The notes beneath the pieces were generated by a model that saw only the letters and a list, made by a program, of their open reading frames with translations, had not been told where the DNA came from and did no database searches. Shown here piece after piece: positions 35,233 through 44,694 of a DNA stretch of 64,000 bases; position 1 is the first letter of the stretch; each line of letters opens with the position of its first letter. A program made the translations under genes and the position numbers. Source of the stretch: Phaeosaccion multiseriatum (Eukaryota; Ochrophyta, other classes); the NCBI GenBank assembly GCA_965112735.1, contig OZ218955.1, forward strand, positions 2,294,001 through 2,358,000. The letters are read 5' to 3'.

Positions 35233-37497
35233 ATGGACAAGTTCCTGGTACCAATGACCGTGGGGCAGAGCAGCAATAAGCGGGCACGGGCCTCGGGTGG
35301 TGAGCCTGGTGCGACCGTGGAAGAGGCGGGTGCTGCTCCTCCGAAGAAAATGGCCTCGGGACAGAGCAGCAATGAGCGGGGCCGTCGTGCGCCTGGTGCA
35401 CCTATGGAAGGGGCTAACACTGACGACGGAGCTGCCCTCGCTGCTGCTGCTGCTGCTGGTGATGCTCCGAGAAAGCGACGTGTTTTCAAACGGCCCCGAC
35501 CGACGACAAACTCTGTGGGGAATATTGTCCGCTCCCTGTCGCATAGGGTGCTTGTTGGAGGAGGGTATGCACAGCCGGTGCACCTGTTCAAGCGACTAGC
35601 ACTGCGGGCCCTTTTTCCGGGACAGTGTCATCGCCTGCCGAGCGGCCTGGCAAGGGTGCAAGGGGGGGTGTCGGGGATGGGTTTTCAGTCGGGTGTACCT
35701 ATCGGAGGGCAGAGCAGCAGGGGTGCAGTGGCGTGCATGGCTATTGATAGGGTGGGATCCCTGCTCGCGACGGGTGGAGCAGATGGGGTTGTTGCTGTGT
35801 ACGACCTCGACGAGTATTTTGGGTCTTGTGACTTTCAGGTACCTGGACGAGGGGAACGGCATTGTGCACCCACAACCTTTTTGCAGCCGCTCTTTGTGGT
35901 GGGCACCTCCAAGGCCATCGCAACGGTGTGCTGGAACAGTGCCAACGATGACGAGCTGTTTGTCAGCTACGCCTTTGACGGGAGCATCCACGTGTTTAAT
36001 ATCGAGCACGGTCTCCAGCTTGCGCAGAATCAAGCGTTGTTGCCGTGCCGAGTTTTCGGGCAAGAGGGGTCCTCGGGACTCGGGATGCGCAGCAGCAAGA
36101 TACAAGGAGGACAACCTTGCGTTGTTCTTCTCGATCTGCACGGAAAGGGCTTGCACGTGGTGGCCGGGGGAAGCACGGGTGTGCTCCGGGTGTGGAAGGA
36201 TGTGAAAGGGTCCTCCCGGTCGATGGTCATTCGCCCCGTACTCGAGGCTCAGAATGTGCGCCTTAAGCAAGTCGACGGGGGGCTAAAAGGCAACGTCCTC
36301 CGCGTGTCGGATGCGTCTCCGATTACGTCCATCTCCTCAGTCTCCCTGGCCTCCCCTGGGGTCGTGCTTGTGGGCTCTGGGGCGGGAGGCCTCACGCTGT
36401 GGGACTTGCAGACCACAACTGCCCCACCCTTTGGGAAGCGACTGGCACCTATGCTGCTCAAGTGCTGGAACGTCTTGGATGCCGCCCTGTGGGGACGCGC
36501 CTCACCGCACAGACAACTTCGACTGAGGGCAGCGGCGGTGACCATCCAATCAGAGCTGAGAACAATGGGGGGGGACGGGGGTACTCCTGCTGCCTCTGCT
36601 CTGGCGCGGAGCGACCATTCGCCGTTCGCAGAGGGTGTTGCATGGCTCTCGGCCAGCCCGGTGCACCCTCGGGGCAACATGTTGGTGGGTCTTCGACATG
36701 GGCGTGTCCTGCTCGTGGACACCACAGGAAAGGGCAAGATTCGCAAAGTCTACACCGGGCAAGGGAGGTGGCTGCAGGCAGATCCAGTGCGGCGAGTACC
36801 GGAAAGAACAGGCTGCTTGGCGGGAGCAGGAGAGGCCAGACTCGTCACAGTCGTCGCCGCCCCCGGCAACAGCGCGGAGATGCACTGGCTGGACCTCCTC
36901 GGACAAGAATTTTCGGGTACAGGGCACAGGACTGCTCCTGCTGCTGCTGCTCAGGGGCATCGTATCGGCTCGCACGGCCAGCCACGAGCGCCTGTGCCAT
37001 GGGAATTGACACCCTCCGAAAGCTTCGACTACTGTCTGCCGGGACTGCACGTTGTAGGAGCGAAAAAGGGCGACAAAAAAATCCGTCTGTCCGCTGCCTT
37101 CCCACCCGAATGCTGCTCGACGCCGGAAGCAAGTTCGGTCCAATTGCGAGTGGGAGGGGCGGTGTACCAAGTGATGGAGGTGCTGCAGGACGGCAGCGCG
37201 GGATCTCTTCTACTGAAGCCTGCATGGCAGGGCTCTAGCTTTGACTGCCGCGGCGGGCGCAAGGGCTCTACTCCGCGCCTCCGCTTGTTCGTCAAGCTTC
37301 GTGCGTGCTTCCGTGCCAGCAGGGAAGTGGACAGAGGACCAGAGAGCTTGGAAGAGGACCAAGGTCCTGCACGGCTACCCGTCGTGGGCGTCAAGGCCGG
37401 CCTCCCCCGGGTATCCTGCGTCGCGTCCCACCCGGCCTTGGACTGCCTCTTCTTCGGCACGGCTGACGACTGCAGAATAGTATGCATAAAAGGCTGA
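35233..37497 (+). CDS. WD40-repeat protein, 754 aa, intronless, family not assigned
   Basis: A single open frame from ATG 35233. The N-terminal 110 residues are low complexity and basic, with an imperfect internal duplication (GQSSNKRARASGGEP and GQSSNERGRRAPGAP) and an NLS-like PRKRRVFKRPRP. After residue about 155, beta-propeller blades follow: ACMAIDRVGSLLATGGADG with VAVYDLD; DDELFVSYAFDGSIHVFNI; GLHVVAGGSTGVLRVWKDV; VVLVGSGAGGLTLWDLQ; NMLVGLRHGRVLLVDT; and a last blade VSCVASHPALDCLFFGTADD. It therefore probably forms one seven-bladed propeller and is likely nuclear. No diagnostic motif lets me name the orthologue. It is one of the few intronless genes here and pairs head-to-head with UBE2C. 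Confidence 0.75.
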   Translation: MDKFLVPMTVGQSSNKRARASGGEPGATVEEAGAAPPKKMASGQSSNERGRRAPGAPMEGANTDDGAALAAAAAAGDAPRKRRVFKRPRPTTNSVGNIVRSLSHRVLVGGGYAQPVHLFKRLALRALFPGQCHRLPSGLARVQGGVSGMGFQSGVPIGGQSSRGAVACMAIDRVGSLLATGGADGVVAVYDLDEYFGSCDFQVPGRGERHCAPTTFLQPLFVVGTSKAIATVCWNSANDDELFVSYAFDGSIHVFNIEHGLQLAQNQALLPCRVFGQEGSSGLGMRSSKIQGGQPCVVLLDLHGKGLHVVAGGSTGVLRVWKDVKGSSRSMVIRPVLEAQNVRLKQVDGGLKGNVLRVSDASPITSISSVSLASPGVVLVGSGAGGLTLWDLQTTTAPPFGKRLAPMLLKCWNVLDAALWGRASPHRQLRLRAAAVTIQSELRTMGGDGGTPAASALARSDHSPFAEGVAWLSASPVHPRGNMLVGLRHGRVLLVDTTGKGKIRKVYTGQGRWLQADPVRRVPERTGCLAGAGEARLVTVVAAPGNSAEMHWLDLLGQEFSGTGHRTAPAAAAQGHRIGSHGQPRAPVPWELTPSESFDYCLPGLHVVGAKKGDKKIRLSAAFPPECCSTPEASSVQLRVGGAVYQVMEVLQDGSAGSLLLKPAWQGSSFDCRGGRKGSTPRLRLFVKLRACFRASREVDRGPESLEEDQGPARLPVVGVKAGLPRVSCVASHPALDCLFFGTADDCRIVCIKG

Positions 37498-37579
37498 ACT
37501 AACTCGAAGTAGAGAAAAAAGAACTGGGCAACTGGAATCGTTTTTACAGCTTGGCGCGCTGTCCAAGGGGAGCGCGGAC

Positions 37580-38610
37580 TCATTTTGTTCTTCCGGCTGT
37601 TCTCTCACGCTTCTGCCTTTTTCGCTTGGCCTTCTTGTCATTCTTCACTTTGCTCTTGTTCTCTGACGCAATTACTTGAGTTCCCTCTACAAGTTCACTG
37701 CCCGTTGCCGATTTCTCCGACTTGCCTCCTTCAACTTTTTCTCCTGTTTCATGCCTCACGTGATCGTTACATCTCTTCAGTTTGCCGTCCTGGCGTCCTC
37801 GTGCCCTCATTCTGAAATGGTGGAAGGGGGAGGAATAATGGAGGGGTGTGGGGCGGAAACACTTTAATGAGAAGGAACTCCTCCCCGCTCCTTCCTTCCG
37901 TCTTCGGGCCCGGACCCGCTACTTACCCCATGCGCTTTCCGCCGGTAGCTTTCCACATTTGTGTATACATGTCCTCTCCTCCGGACCCAGCTTCTTTGGA
38001 GGGCTTCGCGCCCTCTTTCTCCTTCCGACTCCTCTTCCTTTTCTTCTTGCCAGTGTCCAGGAGCTTGAAGGCGTCTAGAGCCGAGTCGGCTGCCGTGAAG
38101 TACCACTGATCTGCTGTTTTATCCTGCTCTGCCTTTGTGCGACCTACTCCTGCCTCGCCGTCCTTTACTTTCACCTGGGAGCGGGCAGCGAGCGGCAGCA
38201 GAAAACCAGGTGAGCCATTCCAGACATGCCACCAAACCGCGCACCCCTCATAAGACGCCTGCAAGCTCACCTTGATGTACGACGACATGCCCTGCTTGTC
38301 CTTGCCAAGACCTTTGCCCTCCTCGTAGCCCTTCGTGTGGAGATTTGCATTGTGAGGTGGGTCAACGGGGCGTACGTTTGCAGACAGACAAGGCCCAAGA
38401 AGAGAAAACTCAGTCTCACCATGTTGTCCATCATCCTCTTGGCGAAGGAAGAGTAGCCCGACCCGGCTGTGGTAGACATCGATAAAAACCAAGAAGGGTT
38501 TAGAGACTTTCACAACAGAGGACTGTTCCGTGCTCGATACCGCCAGTTCTTTTACCTGAGTCATTGGCCCGACAGCCCAGCTCTTTAAGAGCCTTCTTCC
38601 CTAGTATCAT
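37580..38610 (-). CDS. G-patch domain protein (PINX1/GPATCH4-like), 5 exons
   Basis: The start MILGKKALKELGCRANDS (38610-38556) is spliced to SGYSSFAKRMMDNM (about 38466-38419), GYEEGKGLGKDKQGMSSYIK (about 38333-38272), an exon from about 38176 to 37926 (VKVKDGEAGVGRTKAEQDK, QWYFTAADSALDAFKLLD) and a Lys/Arg-rich last exon to 37580 (KNDKKAKRKRQKRER). The G-patch core AKRMMDNMGYEEGKGLGKDKQG followed by IKVKVKDGEAGVG is like PINX1 and GPATCH4, nucleolar proteins that stimulate DEAH helicases such as DHX15/Prp43. The perfect GTAAGT donor at 37925 argues for the extra 3' exon rather than a stop after KRMG. It is divergent from RRS1 with a 138-bp gap, which fits a role in ribosome biogenesis. Exon ends are within a few bases. 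Confidence 0.75.
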
Positions 38611-38748
38611 GATACCCGCTTCTCTTGCAAGCGAGGGGAGGCAGCAGAAAGGGAAAGAGGAGAAAAGAGAAAAGAACGAAACCCGGAGAACCAACACGCG
38701 AAGAATGGGTGGCCGCCCCCACAGCATTTTTTATTATTTAACGAGACA

Positions 38749-39938
38749 ATGACAGAAAGTGAGGAGGACGCAGCTCCTCTTTCTGCTGCTGATATCTCTC
38801 CAGCGACCTTTGCCCTGAGAGACGGCGATGCAGCACGCGAGGACCTGAGCTGGGATCTGAAAAACCTCGTGGTGCTTGACCCTCACGCAATCGACTTACC
38901 GCAAGGCGAACGCGGGGAAGCCACAGAACGCATACTGAACAGCCACACTCGTGACAATATGCAGCAGCTCATGGCGCGCCTGTTTTCCCTACCGTCCCAG
39001 CCTTCGGCCCTCGGCCCTGTGGCCGAACTACCGACCAAGGAGGCTCTCACTCTGCCGCGCGAGAAGCCTGTGCCCCCTCCCAGAGAAGAGACGAGATGGG
39101 AGAAGTTTGCAAAGGAGAAGGGGATCCAGGGGAGAAAGCGAGATCGAATGGTCTGGGATGAGGCCAGTAAGAAGTGGATGCCTCGCTGGGGCTACAAGAG
39201 AGCCAACGAGGGCGAGAGTGGACATGCTATTCTTGAGGTTAAAGATGGGGAGGATGCATTTAAGGACCCTTGGAGTGGCGCCAGGGCGGAGAAGCGAGCA
39301 AGAGTGGAGAAAAATCTAAAGAGCTCGGCGAATAATCGAGGGAAGGGCGGTGCTGGCGGTGGTATGACCCCTGGCATTCCTGTGGACCTCTCAAGCGGTG
39401 CGGCTGCTGGGGCGAAAAGAGGCGGCAAGAACACCAAGAAAGCCCTGGAGATGGTGCAGTCATCCACGGCGTCAATGGGCAAGTAAGTTCAAGTTGTTCG
39501 CTGTGGCGCAGTCTCGCTCGAGTGTTTTCAAGTTCTGTCTGTGGATGTACGTACGTGTTGATGTATTGCTGCTTGCCCTGCTCCTGCTCCTCCTCCTCAA
39601 CCACCCAACCTCCCCACTGGGGTATGTGCAGGTTTGACAAGGGCCGCGAAGGGGAACCAGACAAGGTGCGGCGGGGAGTGCGGCGGCAGTTCAAACCTGT
39701 GGTGCCCGCGTCGGCAGGCGAGCGGGATAGCTCCATGAAAATCCTGCACTCTGTCATGGTGAACAAGGGCAAGGGCGGCAAGGGCGGCAAGGCGGCCAGC
39801 AAGAGTGCAAAGGACAATCTCATCAGTTACGACGCAATAGAGGGGGGTGGCGGCGCGGGGGAGGGCCGATCCAAGTCAAAGAAGGGCAAGGCGGGCGTTG
39901 GCAAATTCAGGAAGATAACAAAGTCGAGAGCAAAGTAA
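38749..39938 (+). CDS. RRS1: Ribosome biogenesis regulatory protein RRS1, 2 exons
   Basis: RRS1 works with RPF2 to load the 5S RNP onto the pre-60S ribosome in the nucleolus. Exons 38749-39482 and 39632-39938 join in frame (GGCAA|GTAAGT ... GCAG|GTTTG) to 346 aa. The N-terminal half has LSWDLKNLVVLDPHAID and ALTLPREKPVPPPREETRWE. The core KFAKEKGIQGRKRDRMVWDE and PRWGYKRAN (about residues 118-150) is the family signature. Exon 1 ends in TASMGK and exon 2 opens FDKGREGE, the conserved SMGKFDK block. The C terminus is Lys/Gly-rich, as expected for a nucleolar protein. Tail-to-tail with COQ9, 25 bp apart. Confidence 0.93.
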
Positions 39939-39963
39939 AAAGGGTGACTTTTTTTTCCAGACT

Positions 39964-41039
39964 TTATTTTGATTGCACACTTTGTTCGGTGGCAGTGTCC
40001 TTTCTCCATGGGTCGCTTTCCGTCGCGCCTGGGAAAGGCTCCTGTTGCTGCTGTTGTTGTTGTTGTTGTTGTTGTCCATGTTGTCTTTGGGTCTGCGTTG
40101 TGCCTCCCCGACCTGACCCTGCTCTTTTGGAAGACCCCACTTGCGAAGCCAAGTAAGACAACACTGCCTGGACCAACGCTTGCGCGGCTCCAGGAGAAGC
40201 GGCAGAGAACATAGTCGGTACGCCCTTCAGCGCCGGCTGCAGAATCGACCCAAAGATGGATCCAAGCGACCTCGTTGCAACCCCGATTCCTGTCATCAGT
40301 TCCTCCGGACTGCCCGGCCTGGTAGAAAAACTAGCGTATTCATCCAGCCGTCGCCGAACGAACGCCAGAGTGTTCTCACACCCAGCAGACTGATCCGACA
40401 GCATAAAAAGCTCCGCGCTAATGTACGTGGTGGCTATGAAGGCCCGTCTGGAATACCACGCCATATTCGTGGACCGGTCCCCTCCCACGAACGCAATGTC
40501 GTCGGCAAGGCGAGCCAGCGCTTCAGCGGTGGAAGCCACATTCTCCGGGCGTAGCCCTACAGACATTGCCTCCGGCCACGAGCTGACGTGCTCTTTAACA
40601 GCAAGCAAGCGTAGTTCCATGGCACGCTCCACCAGATGCAGCTGCAAATCCCCTCCTGCTGCGCGGCGGCCTTGCTCGCCCCCCCCTTCCCCTTCCGCAG
40701 CATGTTGTGCCAGCATCTGCTGCAACATGTCTTCTCGGGCGCGCTCCATGAAGAATAGAATCAGGTCCATGGCTCCTTTCTCGAACATACCCGCAGTCGT
40801 AGAGGGGAGACTGCCGAAAAGAGAGAAGAGAGCATCATGAGCAACAAGACTCCACAGAATGAGCCCGCATCATATCTGTCTCTTACCCGCTGGATTTCGC
40901 ACCCGCCGCAAGAGAGGCCTCTGTCCATCCGAAGGAGTGCACATGCTCGGTCAGAGCTGACTCGAGAATCTGCTGGCGGACATCCACAAAAGAAGACCCA
41001 CCCTGTCCAGAGCTGTGAGCGTCGTGCATTGATGCGGTA

Positions 41040-41086
<47 letters not shown>

Positions 41087-41326
41087 ACTGCTAATGCTCC
41101 TCGAGCTACCAACACTACTACAGCCACTGCTAGTGCTGCTCATCCCGCGCTTGCTCCAAGTCGAGGAGATGGTTGGAACATTTCGATCCACTACACGCCG
41201 GCGCTTGAGCCCCCTCCCCGGCCCCAGCACGGCTGCATTTAAGCTGCCCGGCCAGGTCTGAGAGAACGACCGGAGAGCGCCTTGCGCTCCCACGCGCTTT
41301 GCAGACCTGCCTATCGCGAAAAACAT
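39964..41326 (-). CDS. COQ9: Ubiquinone biosynthesis protein COQ9, mitochondrial, 2 exons
   Basis: COQ9 is a lipid-binding member of the TetR-like fold that helps COQ7 hydroxylate demethoxyubiquinone. Exons 41326-40887 and 40810-39964 join in frame (SSG|GTAAGAG) to about 428 aa. The N terminus MFFAIGRSAKRVGAQGALRS is a clear mitochondrial presequence, followed by a long Ser run coded by an AGC repeat. The domain begins ILESALTEHVHSFGWTEASL at the end of exon 1 and continues in exon 2 with MDLILFFMERAREDMLQQML, the signature WPEAMSVGLRPENVAST, VGGDRSTNMAWYSRRA and AELFMLSDQSAGCENTLAFV. The C-terminal 70 residues are low complexity with a Gln run. Head-to-head with the FAD monooxygenase, 94 bp apart. 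Confidence 0.92.
41041..41090. repeat. CTG/CAG trinucleotide repeat in COQ9 exon 1
   Basis: About 15 uninterrupted CTG units on the plus strand read as AGC serine codons on the COQ9 strand. The run separates the presequence from the lipid-binding domain, where length change should be tolerated. Confidence 0.9.
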
Positions 41327-41420
41327 CGGTCCCTTCGCAGAGTGGGTTGTGCAATGGGGGAGCCACCTAACTTAAACTCCGCCCTTCCCGCGCTTTTTTT
41401 CTTTTCTCGGATCTTCCTCC

Positions 41421-43890
41421 ATGTCTGCTCCCGTGGTCGGCATTGTGGGCGGAGGACCGGTGGGTCTGACCCTATATGCGCTCTTGGCTCGCTATGGCGT
41501 GCCTTCCATCCTCTTTGAACGCCAGAGTGGACTCTCGACGCATCCGCAAGGGCACTTCATTAGCGCAAGGACGATGGAGATCTTTCGACACGGGCTTGGA
41601 CACGTGGACGCGCGGGTGCGGCAGGCAGGACCTCCGCCATCGGACTGGCGGTATGTGCGTGGCGGGGGGCTGAAATCTCTGCGCCCTTGGCGTGGCTGAG
41701 ATGACTCAGCCACCTTCTTGCCACTGCCAACCGATCAGGGATTTCGTCATGTGCTCCACCTTGAGAGGGCGAGAGTTTGCCCGCGTGGACAATATGACAG
41801 GGCAGCAAGGTAGGCAGTGTTGCAACTTGTCGGCGCGCGCGGTAGGGAAGGGGCAGCTATTCACGCCGCTCTTCTCTTGCACTTGTCTGGCTGTGCAGCC
41901 GCGCTCATGTCTCGACTCTCCTCGGTGGGCTGCGCTCATCTCTCCCAGAGCTCTCTCTCGCCGATATTGCTGGAAGAGGCTCACCGACTTGGCGCAAATG
42001 GGCCTGGGCAGATTGTGTTTGATGCCAATGTGGAAAGCATACAGGAGGAAGAGGACGGTGCTACCGTGACAGTCCGAAGAGCAGGAGGAAAGGAAGTGCA
42101 TAGCTTGAACTTTCGATACGTCGTTGCGGCCGATGGACCGCAGAGCCATTGCAGAGAGGCGATGGGCATTCGATGCCGTGGTGACCCCGAGCTGGGGCAT
42201 GTGGTGAACATCCACTTTAGCAGCCCGGAACTTGGGAGGCATCTCCGAGGCCGGCCAGGAATGTTGTACTTTGTCTACAACGAAGAGGTAGTGTGTGTCA
42301 TGGTTGCTCACGACGTACACAGAGGAGAGTGGGCGTGCCAGATCCCGTTCTTTGCGCCATGGCAAGACCACACAGTTGAGTACGAGATCTTTCCTTCTTG
42401 TTTGCAAGGTCGTTCATTCTTTTTTATTTGGTCGCGCTTGCACCCCCCGAACTGCACTCTGCAACGCATGCGGAAAAGCTGTTTTGCCAGTCGTTTGCCC
42501 GAGAGTGCGTGAAGCAAGCCATCGGTGGTATTGCGGGAGGGGTCGGCGGGGCGGAGGACATTGCCTTTGACATTCGGTCGGTGCAGCCCTGGACGATGAG
42601 ATCCCTCGTGGCGGAGGCTTTCCAGAGCAAGAATAAGCACGTCTTTTTGGCTGGAGATGCAGCACATCAGTTTCCACCCGCAGGGGGGTTTGGAATGAAT
42701 ACCGGGATACACGATGTCTTCAATCTTGCGTGGAAGCTCGCCCTTGCGACCAAAGGTGCGAGCCACGAGCGACTTTTGCAAACCTACGGCGAAGGTGAGA
42801 GTGAGTGGAATGGGGGCTAAATATCATTAAACTGACCGCGGTTTGGGTGCTTACGGAGACGCTGCCCCTGCTTTCTTTCCGAAATGACACTAAAGAAAGG
42901 AGACCGGTGGCTGAGGCGACGGCAGACCTCAGTGTTCGCAACTATAAGAGAAGCCTTCGCATGGCACGTGCTCTTGGATTGGATCCGGAGCATCCGCGTC
43001 TCTTGTTCCAGGTGCGAGGGTGGAGCGGAGTGGCAGTCTTGTAGAGAGGCGCCTTTGAAAGTCAGGGCATGAACTAGAGAGAGGCGCATGTTGGGAAAGG
43101 AAATGAGTGTCTTCGTCTAACAGACTCGAAACTTTTCATTCTCTCCCTGCTGGGGCTTCCCTTCCAGTCTCCTTTTGGAATGGCCCTGAGAGGAAAGGGG
43201 GCGAGAGAACGAACAGAGGCCCTTCTGGCACTCGGACGAAAGCCGTTGGCGTGTCTTCGGGAGACAGGCAATCCTTACGGCGACGCAAGAGTCAGGGATC
43301 TTCACGAGGTACTCGCAGCCGGTGCTGGCCTACCCCTCCTCTTTCCTGAGCACGACCTCTGCATGGCATACGGGCCGCAGGACCAAAGGGACTCTGGAAA
43401 TACAGCAGTGGAGCCTCCTGAGAGCCAGATTCGTGTCGGGGGTCGAATGCCTCACTTTGGGACCCTTCGGAGCGCAGACGACAACCGCTTGTCTTTATCT
43501 TCTTCAGTGGACCTGCCTGCGCAGCTACAATCTCTGAATTTCTCGCCAAAGTCTACCGGGAAGATGCACGTCGTCCTTCTCACTAGGCAAACCGGCGGTA
43601 CATCATGCACCTTCTGGCAGGAAGCCTTGGCACAACCTTTCCCTGGAAAATCTTTTGTAGAGGTGGTTCACATACCGATCCGAACCAGGGACCAGGGCGA
43701 TGGTTGTTATGACTGTCTATTGCTGCTACAGGCAATGGAACGACAGCAAGTATCTGCGGTTTTCGTGAGACCGGATGGGCACGTCGGGTGGCTTTGTCCC
43801 GAAATTCCCGCCCACGCTGTCGGGCCCACTTCGACGACGAATATTGACCTTTTGCACGAGGCTTTGACGGCGTGCTTGGCCATTCATTGA
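41421..43890 (+). CDS. FAD-dependent aromatic hydroxylase (phenol 2-monooxygenase type), about 6 exons
   Basis: Flavoprotein monooxygenase of the PheA/TfdB/MhpA group. Exon 1 (41421-41649) has the dinucleotide-binding fold VVGIVGGGPVGLTLYALL (GxGxxG, G10-G15) and LFERQSGLSTHPQGHFISAR. Exon 2 (about 41739-41810) reads DFVMCSTLRGREFARVDN. Exon 3 has SPILLEEAHRLG, then VVAADGPQSHCREAMGI (DG motif) and IPFFAPWQD. The second FAD motif GDAAHQFPPAGGFGMNTGI with NLAWKLAL follows (42650-42760). The 3' exons (about 42883-43010 and 43158-43890) carry a phenol-hydroxylase-like C terminus with a probable thioredoxin-like fold ending AVFVRPDGHVGWL. Splicing between IPFFAPWQDHTVEYEIF and CQSFARECVKQAIGG (42390-42490) is not resolved, because the simplest joins change frame. 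The substrate is unknown. Divergent from COQ9. Confidence 0.82.
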
Positions 43891-44365
43891 TTTAAATTCG
43901 CGCTTAAGACTCGGCCTCCGGGTATGTGCACTCCGCCAGGATAGACCAGTGCAACCAAGAGAGGTGAGCGATTGAGAGGATGTCGAGGCTTCGAGTGCAA
44001 GCCATCGACTGCCCCTTCAACATGACGTTCGCTTGCTGTAGAACTATTTTGGAAGACTCTGGACAGCCTCACCTCCGAGGGTATGTACGTAGGGGGGGAG
44101 GGAGGGGAGGGAGAAAAGGAAGGGAGGATGGGGGAGAGAGAGGGGAGGGAAGGGAGGAAGGGAAGAAGGGAGCGAGGGAGGAAGGGGAGGAAGAGAGGGA
44201 GGCAAGGGAAGATGATAGGGGCGTATGGAGGGAGAGAAAGAGAGCACTGTCATTCTGGTATCTCCAGGAGGCCTCAGGCCTGTGAGAGCGCGGGCGGAGC
44301 AGAGATTTCTTACCAGACTGGAGGCTGAGCACTAACCGGTCCCTCTGCCTCCCTCGCTCGAACGC
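43891..44365. other. Intergenic region with GA-rich tract (about 44083-44250)
   Basis: No gene is supported here. A purine-rich stretch of ggagggaaggg-type repeats fills the middle and creates spurious open frames on both strands. It marks the end of the conserved gene block. Confidence 0.5.
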
Positions 44366-44432
44366 GTGCTGTGCTGCGCTGGGCTGCTTGTGTGCAGCGA
44401 GAGGCCAGGGAGGGTGACAGCTTACTGTCTTC

Positions 44433-44663
44433 GTGCCTCGACGAGACAGGGCGGAGGAAGTACGGCACTTCGCAGCAGGTCAGCATAGCACTCAAGGGTG
44501 GGGCAACGAGAGCTGGAAGGACCCCGCTCGGATCTCTGCCCACTCTCTTCGGAGTGGGGGTGCTACCGCTCTTGCCGCCCGTGGGGCTAATTGGCGCTTG
44601 CTTCAATTGTTGGACCACTGGTCCTCGACGAGAGTATTCCAGTACACTCACCGGACTGTTTAG
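44433..44663 (+). pseudogene. Tyrosine recombinase C-terminal relic (Crypton/DIRS-type)
   Basis: An open frame without a convincing start ends in RISAHSLRSGGATALAARGA, then LLQLLDHWSSTRVFQYTHRT and a stop. This is the C-terminal catalytic half of a tyrosine recombinase: the second catalytic Arg in HSLRSGG, the His/Trp position in DHW and the nucleophile Tyr in QYTH. The N-terminal part, with the first catalytic Arg, and any reverse transcriptase are absent nearby, so it is a fragment. Crypton DNA transposons and DIRS/Ngaro retroelements carry such enzymes in eukaryotes; I cannot tell which. It sits between the gene block and the satellite. Confidence 0.7.
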
Positions 44664-44694
44664 GACGCCCTTGGCTGGGCTGGACGGATACTGA

